Of a stretch of 64,000 nt of DNA, positions 26,927 to 37,778 are shown piece after piece. How positions within the stretch are numbered: the first letter of the stretch is position 1; each line of letters starts with the position of its first letter. Source of the DNA: Frigidibacter mobilis (GTDB taxonomy: Bacteria > Pseudomonadota > Alphaproteobacteria > Rhodobacterales > Rhodobacteraceae); contig NZ_CP012661.1 in NCBI RefSeq assembly GCF_001620265.1, forward strand, positions 1,364,001 to 1,428,000. Direction: 5' to 3'. The notes beneath the pieces were generated by a model, which was not told the DNA's origin, searched no databases, and worked only from the letters and a program-made list of their open reading frames with translations. A program made the position numbers and the translations under genes.

Positions 26927-27412
26927 ATGGCGCTGACCGATGACATTCTGGCGACCTGGCGCAACCCGCGCCGGGTGCTGGCACGGATGCTGGATACGGG
27001 CCCGCGCGAGGACCGGGCGCTGGTCTACCTGCTGGTTGCGGTGCTGGTCATCTATGTCTCGCTCTGGCCGGCGCTGTCGCGGGCGGCGGTGCTGATCCCC
27101 GAGGTGCCGCTGACTCAGCGGCTGGTGGCGGCCTTCTTCGGTGTGCTGCTGCTGGTGCCGGTCGCCTATCCGCTGGCGGCGTTGAGCCACCTGGCCAGCC
27201 GTGCCGCGGGCGGGCAGGGCACATGGCACGGCGCGCGCATTGCGCTGTTCTGGGCGCTGCTGGCGATCTCGCCGCTGATGTTGCTGCGCGGCCTTGTCGC
27301 AGGGCTGATAGGGGCCGGGCTTCAGCTGCAACTGTTGGACCTGCTGGTCTTTGCCGGCTTTCTGTGGATATGGCTGTCGGGACTTTGGGTGGCCGAGTTC
27401 CGGGGGACGTGA
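26927..27412 (+). CDS. Yip1-domain membrane protein (first of pair)
   Basis: 161 aa with about four hydrophobic segments: LVYLLVAVLVIYVSLWPAL, RLVAAFFGVLLLVPVAYPL, ARIALFWALLAISPLMLLRGL and LLDLLVFAGFLWIWLSGLW. The pattern fits the YIP1 family. It starts 14 bp after sufD, and its stop overlaps the next gene ATG by one base (TGATG). Its link to Fe-S assembly is unknown; the inference is only co-expression within the suf operon. Confidence 0.72.
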   Translation: MALTDDILATWRNPRRVLARMLDTGPREDRALVYLLVAVLVIYVSLWPALSRAAVLIPEVPLTQRLVAAFFGVLLLVPVAYPLAALSHLASRAAGGQGTWHGARIALFWALLAISPLMLLRGLVAGLIGAGLQLQLLDLLVFAGFLWIWLSGLWVAEFRGT

Positions 27413-28008
27413 TGCAGCTGGATCTGAAATCGCTGGTGACACTGGCGCGCGAGTCCGTCGCCGATCCGCGCGGTGTAGCGCGCGGCCTGATCGCCATGAA
27501 CCTGCCGATGGAGGCGCGCTGGTTGGGCATGGCGGTGACGGTGGCGCTGTCGGTGCTGCTGACGCAGATGGCGCTGCTGGTGATGCAAGTGCCAAGCGGC
27601 GGCCAGATGGGCGGGATGATGGGATCGCCGGTCAGCGCCGCGGCGACGCAGCTGGGGATCATGCTGGCGCTGGCACTTGGCGTCGGCCATGTCGGGCGGA
27701 TGCTGGGCGGCAAGGGCAATTTTCCCGACGCGCTGCTGCTGGTGACCTGGGCCGAGTTCGTGCTGGTGCTGCTGCAGGTGGTGCAGATGGTCGCGGCGCT
27801 GATCTTCCCGTTCTCCTCGGTGCTGATCGGCTTTGCCGGGGTGGCGCTGTTCTTCTGGCAGCTGACGCAATTCACGACCGAACTGCATGGCTTTGCCAAT
27901 CCGGTGAAGGTGTTCTTCGGGCTGCTGGCGGGGTTCTTCGCCGCGGCCTTCGCGCTGGTGGTGGTGCTGTCGATGCTGGGGATCACCCCGGCCGAGCTGG
28001 GAGCCTGA
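27412..28008 (+). CDS. Yip1-domain membrane protein (second of pair)
   Basis: 198 aa with about five hydrophobic segments, including LGMAVTVALSVLLTQMALLVM, TQLGIMLALALGVGHVGRML and LLVTWAEFVLVLLQVVQMVAAL, then a helix starting SVLIGFAGVALFFW. The Yip1-type fold is supported by GNFPDALLLVTWAEF. ATG 27412 follows GGGGGA and overlaps the previous stop. sufS follows after three bases, so it is embedded in the operon. No residue suggests Fe-S binding. Function is unknown. Confidence 0.72.
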   Translation: MQLDLKSLVTLARESVADPRGVARGLIAMNLPMEARWLGMAVTVALSVLLTQMALLVMQVPSGGQMGGMMGSPVSAAATQLGIMLALALGVGHVGRMLGGKGNFPDALLLVTWAEFVLVLLQVVQMVAALIFPFSSVLIGFAGVALFFWQLTQFTTELHGFANPVKVFFGLLAGFFAAAFALVVVLSMLGITPAELGA

Positions 28009-28011
28009 CCG

Positions 28012-29232
28012 ATGTATGATACCCAGAAGATCCGTGCCGATTTCCCGATCCTCGGCCGCGAGGTGAACGGCAGGCCGCTGGTCTATCTCGACAATGGCGC
28101 CTCGGCGCAAAAGCCGCAGGTGGTGATCGACGCGGTCACGAGCGGCTATTCCCGCGATTATGCCAATGTCCACAGGGGGCTGCATTACCTCTCGACCGTG
28201 TCGACCGAGGCCTATGAGGCAGTGCGCGGCAAGGTCGCGCGGTTCCTCAATGCGCCGTCCGAGGACCACATCGTCTTCACCACCGGCACCACCGAGGCGA
28301 TCAACCTTGTCTCCTATGCCTGGGCCGTGCCGCGGATGGTCGCGGGCGACGAGATCGTACTGTCGGTGATGGAGCATCACGCCAATATCGTGCCCTGGCA
28401 TTTCCTGCGCGAGCGGCAGGGCGTGGTGCTGAAATGGGTGGAGCCAGAGGCGGATGGCAGCCTTGACCCGGCAAAGATGCTGGCGGCCATCGGCCCGCGC
28501 ACGCGGCTGGTCGCTGTCACCCACATGTCCAACGTCCTGGGTACTAAGGTCGATGTCGCCGCCATCTGCGCCGGGGCAAGGGCGCGGGGCGTGCCGGTGC
28601 TGGTCGATGGCAGTCAGGCGGCGGTGCATATGCCGGTGGATGTGCAGGCGATCGGCTGCGATTTCTATGCCATCACCGGGCACAAGCTCTATGGCCCCTC
28701 CGGTTCCGGCGCCATCTTCATCCGGCCAGAGCGAATGGCCGAGATGCGCCCCTTCCTGGGCGGCGGCGACATGATCCGCGAGGTCGCGCAGGGCAGCGTT
28801 ACCTATGCCGACCCGCCGATGCGCTTCGAGGCGGGCACGCCCGGCATCGTGCCGCAGATCGGCCTGGGCGCGGCGCTGGACTATCTGATGGCGCTTGGCA
28901 TGGACAATATCGCCGCGCATGAGGCGGATCTGCGCGACTACGCGCAATCGCGCCTTGCCGGGCTGAACTGGCTGAGCGTGCAGGGCCATGCCCCGGGCAA
29001 GGGCGCGATCTTCTCGTTCACGCTGGAAGGGGCCGCACATGCCCATGACATTTCCACCGTGCTCGACAAGCGCGGCATCGCGGTACGCGCCGGCACGCAT
29101 TGCGCCATGCCGCTGATGACTCATCTGGGCCTCGGCGCCACCTGCCGCGCCAGTTTCGGTCTCTACAACACAAGGGCCGAAGTGGACGCGCTGGTAGACG
29201 CGCTGGAACTGTGCCACGATCTGTTCGGGTAA
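28012..29232 (+). CDS. sufS: Cysteine desulfurase SufS (class II)
   Basis: 406 aa with the PLP lysine in ITGHKLYGPSGSGAIF and the active cysteine in RAGTHCAMPL near the C-terminus, the class II loop of SufS. It supplies sulfur to SufBCD, usually through SufE or SufU. ATG 28012 comes three bases after the yip1 stop. sufA, sufE and sufT are not seen downstream; a tRNA gene and accessory DNA follow instead. Confidence 0.95.
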   Translation: MYDTQKIRADFPILGREVNGRPLVYLDNGASAQKPQVVIDAVTSGYSRDYANVHRGLHYLSTVSTEAYEAVRGKVARFLNAPSEDHIVFTTGTTEAINLVSYAWAVPRMVAGDEIVLSVMEHHANIVPWHFLRERQGVVLKWVEPEADGSLDPAKMLAAIGPRTRLVAVTHMSNVLGTKVDVAAICAGARARGVPVLVDGSQAAVHMPVDVQAIGCDFYAITGHKLYGPSGSGAIFIRPERMAEMRPFLGGGDMIREVAQGSVTYADPPMRFEAGTPGIVPQIGLGAALDYLMALGMDNIAAHEADLRDYAQSRLAGLNWLSVQGHAPGKGAIFSFTLEGAAHAHDISTVLDKRGIAVRAGTHCAMPLMTHLGLGATCRASFGLYNTRAEVDALVDALELCHDLFG

Positions 29233-29259
29233 GGTGCGGCTTTCCCTCTCGTTCTGGCC

Positions 29260-29292
29260 ACATATCCTCGGGGCGGGGGCTGAAGCCCCCCG
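29260..29292 (+). repeat. Dispersed ATATCC-G-rich intergenic element, copy a
   Basis: CATATCCTCGGGG followed by a GGGGGCT-GA-AGCCCCC hairpin, just after sufS. It shares the ATATCCYCGGGG core and following G/C hairpin with three other intergenic sites (33449-33512, 44717-44752, 49523-49593). Here it may also serve as a suf terminator. Confidence 0.55.
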
Positions 29293-29394
29293 CTGCTTCG
29301 TTTGAGGCGGGGCATACATCTCCCGGACAGGGCCCGTCTCAAAGCCCCAAACCCCGCTTGCGAAGCGCTGCGGGCAAGGCTATAGACGCCGCAG

Positions 29395-29471
<77 letters not shown>

Positions 29472-29477
29472 TTTCAG

Positions 29478-29789
29478 TACAGAACTGCGAACCGCAAAAG
29501 CCGCCGTTTCCCCGCTTGAAGCGGCGACGAGGCTTTGAGGCAGGTCCGATTTCGCCCCCATGATACGAACCTCATGGTCTGCGACCTCAACGCGCTGGGC
29601 AAAGGCGCGGGGGTGATCCCGCCGATAGCCGCCTCCTTCGATCCGCAGGCTGCTGCGCGCCGTTTCCGAAAGCGCGTCGATCATGTCTGGCGTAACGGCA
29701 CGATCGCCGGAGCTATCAAGCGTAACCTGTATCCGCTCAGCGTTGGCCGTTGCCTGATCTCGGATCGCTTTTCTAGACCTGATATGCAA
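29478..29789 (-). pseudogene. Remnant of a serine site-specific recombinase C-terminus
   Basis: A minus-strand frame whose middle reads [41 protein letters not shown]. This resembles the C-terminal region of large serine (resolvase-type) recombinases of alphaproteobacterial mobile elements. No catalytic domain lies upstream, so only about 100 residues of the end survive. Toward the tRNA the frame runs through into the tRNA gene. It lies seven or more bases past the tRNA-Arg 3' end, fitting a relic of an integrated element. Homology is judged by eye. Confidence 0.5.
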
Positions 29790-29991
29790 AGCGCAAGAAC
29801 GCCGAAAAGTACCGTCAGGCTTCCATCCAATGATGGGTTACCCGACCAGACAAAGCCAGAGCGAAATTGCAGGCGGCAGAAAGTTCAGAACTGAAGAAGC
29901 GCAGTGGACATCATTCCGATCTCTGCGTAGGTTCAGCTGACAGACCACCAACGCCCGGCAAATACACGTCCGATCCGATAAGGGTTGGATC

Positions 29992-30144
29992 ATGTCGATG
30001 CGCCGGAAGTTCGTCGCCAAGACGCTTATCCCTTCGTTGATCGCGTCCACACTACTTGGCCTGGCGCAACAAGCGCAGGCACAACAGCACGACCGAACCA
30101 CCTTCTATGACGCGGAGGATAATCGTCGACGGAAATGCTCCTAG
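29992..30144 (+). CDS. Orphan 50-aa signal-peptide ORF (probable truncated gene)
   Basis: A 50-residue frame with a basic start (MSMRRKFVAK), a hydrophobic core (TLIPSLIASTLLGLA) and a probable signal-peptidase site after QAQAQ. About twenty mature residues follow (HDRTTFYDAEDN) before a stop. It looks like the 5' end of an exported protein gene that lost the rest, in keeping with the decayed DNA around it. The next gene begins 21 bp later. Confidence 0.4.
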   Translation: MSMRRKFVAKTLIPSLIASTLLGLAQQAQAQQHDRTTFYDAEDNRRRKCS

Positions 30145-30165
30145 TCGGGGTCGGAGGCTTCATCA

Positions 30166-31502
30166 ATGTCGCGGTCAACTTCTAGCTTCACAACTTTTGC
30201 AGCGAGTCTCATCATTGCAATCGGATCCGCAACAGGTGCTCTGGCTCAGCAGACACTTTCGGCGCAGGAGTCCGATCCGCGGATGATGGGCTGGATGCAG
30301 GGCTTCCCGCCCCCTGAGAACAAGATCATCACGCAACCGGATTCGGTTTATTTCAGCTTTCCACGCCTGCGATGGTCGGTTTGCCACCTGCGCGAGTTTC
30401 TTCCTACGAAACAGATCAGCCGGGGCTCAGCCCCTCTGTCCCGCTCGATTACCTGCCCGCCCGCGCCTTCGCCGATGAGCGGCAAGCCATCGATGCACTG
30501 ACCTTCATGCCGATCGGCGGACAGAAAAAAATGACTTGGGACGAGTCGTTTTACGCCAACTACACGGATGGCATGCTGATCCTGCACAAGGGCAAGGTCG
30601 TCTATGAGCGCTATTTCGGCTGCCTCGATGAGGCCGGCAAACATGCCTCCATGTCGATGACGAAGTCGCTCACGGGGCTCCTGGCCCAGATCCTCGTGAC
30701 CGAAGGCAAGCTCGACGAAAACGCTCTGGTCAGCGACATCATCCCCGAAACCGTTGAAAGCGCCTACGCCACGGCAACCGTGCGGCAGGTGATGGATATG
30801 ACCACGGGGGTTCGTTATTCCGAGGACTATTCAGATCCAAAGGCCGATATCTGGATCTATTCGGCTGCCGCCAGCCCGCTTCCGAAGCCGGAGGGCTATG
30901 CGGGTCCGAATGGCTACTGGGAATATCTCCAGCAGGTGCAGCCCGAGGGCGAGCATGGCGAGAGATTTCATTACAAGACGGTCGATGCGGACATGGTGGG
31001 CTGGTTGGTTTCCCGAGCATCGGGGAAATCGGTCACCGAACTGGCTTCCGAGCGGCTTTGGTCCCAGATGGCATCGGAGCAGGACGCCTACATGACCGTT
31101 GACGGGAAAGGCGTTCCATTTGCGGGCGGCGGGTTGAGCGCCGGGTTACGCGATCTCGGCCGTTTGGGGCTGGTTATGCTGAACAAGGGCGTCATCAACG
31201 GCAAGCGCCTGTTTCCTGCCGCTGTCGTGGAAAGGATACAGTCCGGCGGTAATCCTTCCAGATTCGGGACAGCCTATCCGGCCTTGATCGGCGGCAGTTA
31301 TGCGAGCCTGTGGTGGGTTTATCCCGGCGAGGACGGCGCGTTTGCGGCTCGGGGCGTTCATGGGCAAACGATCTACGTCAACCCTGCAGCCGAGATGGTG
31401 CTGGTCCGCTTCGCATCCTTCCCGCGAGCGGAAAATTCTTTGATCGACCCGACCTCCCTGCCGGCGTTTCAGGCCGTGGCCGACTATCTGAAAAGCAAGT
31501 GA
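30166..31502 (+). CDS. Exported serine hydrolase, 6-aminohexanoate-dimer-hydrolase/class C beta-lactamase fold, frameshifted
   Basis: ATG 30166 (GGAGG upstream) opens a signal peptide ending ALAQ, then DSVYFSFPRLRWSVCHLREFLPTKQISRGSAP. The frame is lost near 30436; with one base added it continues VPLDYLPARAFADERQAIDAL to 31502, about 445 aa. The catalytic SxxK is in SMSMTKSLTGLLAQI, and VDGKGVPFAGGGLSAGLRDLGRLG and RGVHGQTIYV are conserved in NylB-like hydrolases. Likely an exported amidase or esterase; the natural substrate is unknown. Codon use and GC are lower than in neighbouring genes, consistent with acquisition. Frameshift may be sequencing error. Confidence 0.72.
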
Positions 31503-31828
31503 GCCTACACAAAAGGGCGCGAAGCCGGAGATGTACTTTAAGATTCGCTACGACTTGACGTTCCAAGACGAGGAACGGCGAATTTCAACACCGCGATGAG
31601 AAGTCGGAGACCTCTAAAATGCGAATCTTTCGGTGCTAGGGGCTTGGCCTGGCTAACAGCCGTCGTCGAAAGCCCCGTTTTAAGCCGGTTCACGCGCGCT
31701 CCCGTGTTGGAAGCGCTCTGGGCCGTAGCGGCCGGCGACCGCGCAGATGTCACGCTTCGTGTGTCAAAGATTAGAACTACGCCACCGCGCGGCTGCAGTT
31801 TCTAATAGCCGTCCATTCCCTGCCCCCC
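31503..31828. other. Gene-free lower-GC spacer before guaA
   Basis: This 326-bp stretch has no convincing gene. Short open frames exist on both strands, but they lack ribosome binding sites and any motif I recognise. Base composition is close to the decayed accessory DNA upstream, so it is taken as the right part of that region. It borders the end of guaA. Confidence 0.5.
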
Positions 31829-33385
<1,557 letters not shown>

Positions 33386-33448
33386 GGACGGGGAATATTG
33401 CCTTCGCCGGTTGCGTGCAAGAGCGCGCGCGCTTCGGGCCCCGGCCGC

Positions 33449-33512
33449 GGACGGGGGGCTGCCTGCCCCCCGGGCCTTCGGCCTGCCCCCGGGGATATTT
33501 GGACAAGGCAAA
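33449..33512 (-). repeat. Dispersed ATATCC-G-rich intergenic element, copy b
   Basis: In minus orientation this reads CCAAATATCCCCGGGGG, followed by a hairpin-rich G/C tract. It has the same ATATCC-CGGGG core as the elements at 29260, 44717 and 49523. Here it lies in the divergent guaA/mttB region, so it cannot be only a terminator. Confidence 0.5.
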
Positions 33513-33636
33513 GGGGAAGGGGCAAAGGGCAGGGGGCGGCATGTCGTTTTTTCGTGCCGGATGCCGGAAACCGACACCGGGCGGCGCGGGATCGGAGTAG
33601 AACGTGTCGCAAAGCCCGTGATGGAGGACTGGTGCG

Positions 33637-35177
33637 ATGAATGAACAGGCAGGACGGCGGGCGCGGGGCGGTGGCGGCGCGGCGCGGCGGGCAGAGCGCA
33701 GCGCGGTGCATTTCGAGACCGCGCGCTTCATCGAGCGCAACATCCCCAACCTCGAGATGCTGAACGAGGAGGCGCTGGAGATCATCGAGCGCAATGCCGA
33801 GACGGTTCTGGCCGAGATCGGGTGAACTTCGTCGAGAATCCGGGCGCGCTGGAACTGTGGCGTGCGGCGGGCGCGGATGTGCAGGGCGAGCGGGTGCGGA
33901 TCCCGCGGGGCCTTGCGCGGCAGCTGTGCGCGACGGCGCCAAGCCGGATCGTGCAGCATGCGCGCAACCCCGAGCGGACGGTGGAGATCGGCGGGCGGAG
34001 CCTGGTGCTGGCGCCGGTCTACGGCCCGCCCTTCGTGCGCGATGCGGCCGGCGGGCGCCGCTATGCGACGATGGCGGATTTCAACAACTTCGTGAAACTC
34101 GGCTACATGTCGAAATGGCTGCACCATTCGGGCGGCACCGTCTGCGAGCCGACCGACGTGCCGGTGAACAAGCGCCATCTGGACATGCTGTTCGCGCATA
34201 TGACGCTCAGCGACAAACCCTATATGGGGTCCGTCACCGAACCCAGCCGGGCGGCGGATTCGGTCGAGATGTCGAAGATCCTGTTCGGGGCCGACTTCGT
34301 CGATGCGAACACGGTGATGACCAGCCTTATCAACATCAACTCGCCGATGACCTTCGACGGGATCATGATGGGCGCGCTGGAGGTCTATGCCAGGGCCAAT
34401 CAGGCCTGCATCATCTCGCCCTTCATCGTCGGCGGGGCGATGGCGCCGGTGTCGGTGGCAGGCACGCTGACCCAGGTGCTGGCCGAGGTGCTGGCCGGGG
34501 TCGCCTACAGCCAGCTGGTGCGCAAGGGCGCGCCGGTGATCTTCGGCGCCTTCGTCACCTCGATCGACATGAACTCGGGCGCGCCGACCTTCGGTACGCC
34601 CGAAGCGAGCCACATCACCTATGGCGCCGGGCAGCTGGCGCGGCGGCTGGGGCTGCCCTATCGCAGCGCCGGGGCGTTCTGCGGCTCGAAACTGCCCGAC
34701 GCGCAGGCGGCCTACGAATCGGCCAACAGCCTGAACATGGGGCTGCTGTCGGGGGTGAACTTCATGCTGCATGCCTGTGGCTGGCTGGAGGGGGGGCTCG
34801 TTTCCAGCTACGAGAAGTTCGTCATGGATGCCGATCAGCTGGGCATCCTGCACCGCCTCGCGGCCGGGGTGCGGGTGGACGAGGAGGCGCAGGCGATGGA
34901 CGCGATCCGCGAAGTGGGGCCGAGCGGGCATTACCTTGGCTGCGCCCATACCCAGGCGAATTTCAAGGATGCCTTCTGGCGCACCGACCTGCTGGACTAC
35001 AAGCCCTTCGAGACCTGGGAGGAGGAGGGCGCGCGCGATACCGTGGCGCTGGCCTCGGAGCGGGTGGCAAAGCTGCTGGCCGATTATCAGAAACCGGCCA
35101 TCGACCCCGCGGTGGAAGAGGCGCTGGCCGCCTATGTGACGCAGAAGAAGGCCGGGATGGCCGACGCCTTCCTGTAA
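33637..35177 (+). CDS. MttB-superfamily methyltransferase without pyrrolysine, frameshifted
   Basis: Trimethylamine-methyltransferase family (COG5598) protein. ATG 33637 opens a basic N-terminus, then [38 protein letters not shown]. One G is missing at 33820-33822; adding it continues [20 protein letters not shown] to 35177, giving 513 aa. Segments such as [21 protein letters not shown] and [19 protein letters not shown] are typical. No in-frame TAG exists, so this is the non-pyrrolysine branch, which includes glycine betaine methyltransferases. No corrinoid protein is adjacent. Substrate (betaine or related N-methyl compound) is inferred. Confidence 0.85.
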
Positions 35178-35206
35178 GGCTGTGCAGAAACGGAAACGAT
35201 GACGGA

Positions 35207-35238
35207 GGGCGCCGGAAACGGCGCCTTTCGCTTTTTGT
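35207..35238 (+). terminator. Terminator after the mttB-like gene
   Basis: GGCGCCG / CGGCGCC, a 7-bp stem with a GAAA loop, is followed by TTTCGCTTTTTG on the plus strand. This is a good intrinsic terminator 30 bp after the methyltransferase stop and at the end of the convergent DUF6477-like gene. Confidence 0.8.
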
Positions 35239-35259
35239 TCTGTAGTTCCTGCCGCTGGC

Positions 35260-35604
35260 TCAGGCGCCGCGCGGTGCCGGGCGGGGCAGAAGCCGCACCT
35301 CGGCCATCATGGCGATCAGCACCTCGATATGCCGCGCCACCGAATAGCGGGCATCGCCAGCCTTGCGCGTTTCCTCCAGGACCGCCTCCTCTGCCAGCAA
35401 TGCGCCCAATGCATGTTCCGGCGCGGGCGGATGCGGAAGCCGCATCAAGCGCTTGAGATCGCGCGAGCGATTGTATTCCAGCAGCCCGGCACGGGCCGCG
35501 CGGATCAGCAACGCGGGGCGGCGAAGGCCGGTGACGAGCGCGGCAAGCGGGTGCGGGGCGGGGCTCTGTGCATCTGCGGCGGGGGTATGGGGGGTGCCGG
35601 TCAT
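35260..35604 (-). CDS. Conserved protein, probably DUF6477 family
   Basis: 114 aa starting MTGTPHTPAADAQSPAPH, with a helical core LVTGLRRPALLIRAARAGLLEYNRSRDLKRLMR and a C-terminus of acidic helix (LGALLAEEAVLEETRKAG, DARYSVARHIEVLIAMMAE). It resembles the Rhodobacteraceae DUF6477 proteins that sit divergent to a DUF6456 gene next to lexA. That is a memory-based assignment. No functional motif is visible. The start 35604 is preferred over a longer form beginning MVCRPTRKEPD because AGGAG precedes it. Confidence 0.65.
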   Translation of the reverse strand: MTGTPHTPAADAQSPAPHPLAALVTGLRRPALLIRAARAGLLEYNRSRDLKRLMRLPHPPAPEHALGALLAEEAVLEETRKAGDARYSVARHIEVLIAMMAEVRLLPRPAPRGA

Positions 35605-35825
35605 GTCTGGCTCCTTTCTTGTTGGACGGCAGACCATGCAACACTGCGGGGAGGCGTTGCGGGAAACGCTCGTTTCCCGTTCGCTTGCTTTTGCAGGCGT
35701 TCATAATTTGGAAACAATTATGGGGTTGACCCGCGAAGATTAACGAACGGGTAACCATTGCAACCGACGGTTGCATTCGATCACGACCCTGCGGCGCTGC
35801 CGCCGCAGCAGATACGGGGGAGACC

Positions 35826-36977
35826 ATGACAATATCCGTGGACCTCGCTTCGGCGATGCCTGCCTGGCTGCCCGATGGCGCGCGGCTCTATCTGCGGCAT
35901 ATCGAAGGCGGCCAGTCGATCCGCGAGATTGCCCGGGCCGAAGGCTGCCATGCCTCTACGATCCTGCGCCGGGTCCGGCGCATCGAGAACCGCCGCGACG
36001 ATCCCCTGGTGGACGAGGCGCTGGCGCGGCTTGGCCAGCCGTCCGAGGCCCGGGCCGAGAGCTTTGCCCCCCCCCGCCCGCCAAGACCCACCCCGACCGA
36101 GGAGTCCTTGCCGATGAGCGCACCGATCCGTTCCCCCATCGCCGCATCCGAAGACCAGACCGTCCTGCGCGAGGCGCGGCGGATCCTGAGGCGGCTCTGC
36201 GAGCCGGGCGCGATCCTGGCGGTGGCGCCCGACATGGACAAGGCGGCAGTGCTCAAGGGGGCTGCGCGCATTGCGGTGACCGACCGCACCGTCGCGCAGG
36301 CCTTTGCGCTGAAGGACTGGATCGCCTGCGCTCGCCAACAGGGGCGGGTGGCGATCTACGAAATCACGACGGCGGGGAAGGCGGCGCTGAAACGGCTGCT
36401 GGCCGAGGATGCGGGGGCGCAGGGTGGCTTTGCCGAGGCGGCGGCGGGCTTCGATCCGCAGCCCTTTGCAGACCAGCACCGGGTCTGGGCCGAGCGTCCG
36501 GTGATGGAGCCGGGCGGGGGAGGGCGGCGGCTGCGCTACAACCTGGCGGAAAGCCCGCTGGCGGTGCTGGCCCGGCGCCGCGAGAAGGACGGAAAGCCGT
36601 TCCTGACGCCGGATCTGGTGGCCGCTGCCGAACGGCTGCGCGAGGATTTCGAACTGGCGCAGATGGGGCCGCGGGTGGCGCAGAACTGGGACCGCTTCCT
36701 GACCGGCGGCGACCGCGGCAGCTTTCAGCCCGAGGGCGGCCCCGCCGAGGGCCCGCGCCGCGCCCGTGACCGGGTGGCAGCGGCGCTGCGCGACCTTGGC
36801 CCGGGCCTTGGCGACATGGCGCTGCGCTGCTGCTGCTACCTGGAGGGGCTGGAGACGGCAGAGCGCCGCATGGGCTGGTCGGCGCGCTCCGGCAAGATCG
36901 TGCTGCGCATCGCGCTGATGCGGCTGAAGCGACATTACGACGAGACCTATGGCGGGGCCTCGCCGCTGATCGGGTAG
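35826..36977 (+). CDS. DUF6456-domain protein with N-terminal HTH
   Basis: 383 aa. An N-terminal helix-turn-helix (about 20-55, HIEGGQSIREIARAEGCHASTILRRVRRIE) resembles a resolvase-type HTH. A winged-helix-like middle includes LKDWIACARQQGRVAIYEITTAGKAALKRLL, and a C-terminal domain (about 270-383) ends RMGWSARSGKIVLRIALMRLKRHYDE. The C-terminal part fits DUF6456. The protein is probably DNA-binding, but the target and role are unknown. It converges on lexA with only three bases between the stops. Confidence 0.7.
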   Translation: MTISVDLASAMPAWLPDGARLYLRHIEGGQSIREIARAEGCHASTILRRVRRIENRRDDPLVDEALARLGQPSEARAESFAPPRPPRPTPTEESLPMSAPIRSPIAASEDQTVLREARRILRRLCEPGAILAVAPDMDKAAVLKGAARIAVTDRTVAQAFALKDWIACARQQGRVAIYEITTAGKAALKRLLAEDAGAQGGFAEAAAGFDPQPFADQHRVWAERPVMEPGGGGRRLRYNLAESPLAVLARRREKDGKPFLTPDLVAAAERLREDFELAQMGPRVAQNWDRFLTGGDRGSFQPEGGPAEGPRRARDRVAAALRDLGPGLGDMALRCCCYLEGLETAERRMGWSARSGKIVLRIALMRLKRHYDETYGGASPLIG

Positions 36978-36980
36978 TCT

Positions 36981-37694
36981 TCAGTAGCTGCGGATCAGCC
37001 CGACAAGGCGGCCCTGCACCTTTACCGCATGGTCGGGCAGCATCCGCGTTTCATAGGCGGGGTTCGCCGCCTCCAGCGCGATCATCCCGCCCTTGCGACG
37101 GAAGCGCTTCAGCGTTGCCTCGGCGCCCTCGACCAGCGCCACCACGATATCGCCATTCTCGGCGGTGGACTGTTCGCGGATCACCACGATGTCGCCATCG
37201 TTGATGCCGGCCTCGATCATCGAATCGCCCTTCACCTCCAGCGCGTAATGCTGGCCGCGGCCCGAGAGCATCGAGCCCGGGACGGCGATATGGTGCGAGA
37301 CCTCGGAAATCGCCTCGATCGGCACACCGGCGGCGATGCGGCCCATCACCGGCACTTCCAGCGAATGCAGGAGTTCCACGGGCATTGCGCCGGCGGGGGG
37401 CGCCACGCGGTCGCCCTCGATCACGCGCGGGGTGAAGGCGGGCGGTTCTGCCGCGGCGGCAGCGCGGGCACGCTCCATCGATTCGGGCAGTTTCACGATC
37501 TCGATGGCGCGGGCACGGTGGGCAAGGCGGCGGATGAAGCCCCGCTCCTCCAGCGCCGTGATGAGGCGGTGGATGCCGGACTTGGAGCGCAGGTCCAGCG
37601 CCTCCTTCATTTCGTCGAACGAGGGCGGAACGCCGTCATGATCCATCCGCTTCTGGATGAAGTCCAGCAGTTCCAGTTGCTTGCGTGTCAGCAT
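36981..37694 (-). CDS. lexA: LexA SOS repressor/protease
   Basis: 237 aa: winged HTH ([23 protein letters not shown], about 35-58) then the S24 peptidase domain. The self-cleavage bond is Ala122-Gly123 ([11 protein letters not shown]), the catalytic Ser158 is in KGDSMIEAG and the general base Lys196 in ATLKRF. RecA filaments trigger self-cleavage and SOS induction. An alphaproteobacterial SOS box GTTC-N7-GTTC lies 43 bp upstream, so lexA represses itself. It follows moeA and moaC on the same strand. Confidence 0.97.
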   Translation of the reverse strand: MLTRKQLELLDFIQKRMDHDGVPPSFDEMKEALDLRSKSGIHRLITALEERGFIRRLAHRARAIEIVKLPESMERARAAAAAEPPAFTPRVIEGDRVAPPAGAMPVELLHSLEVPVMGRIAAGVPIEAISEVSHHIAVPGSMLSGRGQHYALEVKGDSMIEAGINDGDIVVIREQSTAENGDIVVALVEGAEATLKRFRRKGGMIALEAANPAYETRMLPDHAVKVQGRLVGLIRSY

Positions 37695-37736
37695 CGCCTA
37701 TCCCCCGCCATTCCGGGCCAGGCCCGTTTCCTGAAT

Positions 37737-37751
37737 GTTCTAACCGCGTTC
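37737..37751. promoter_or_regulatory. LexA (SOS) box of lexA
   Basis: GTTCTAACCGCGTTC is an exact GTTC-N7-GTTC direct repeat, the LexA-binding motif of alphaproteobacteria. It sits 43-57 bp upstream of the lexA start, so lexA is expected to be autoregulated and DNA-damage inducible. Confidence 0.9.
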
Positions 37752-37778
37752 CCGTTTTGTGTCAACGGTTTCGGCGCG

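Noticed and set aside
33817..33825. TGA in the mttB-like frame as selenocysteine, or TAG as pyrrolysine
   Set aside because: The frame continues only after a +1 base change, not by read-through, and no TAG or SECIS-like element is present.
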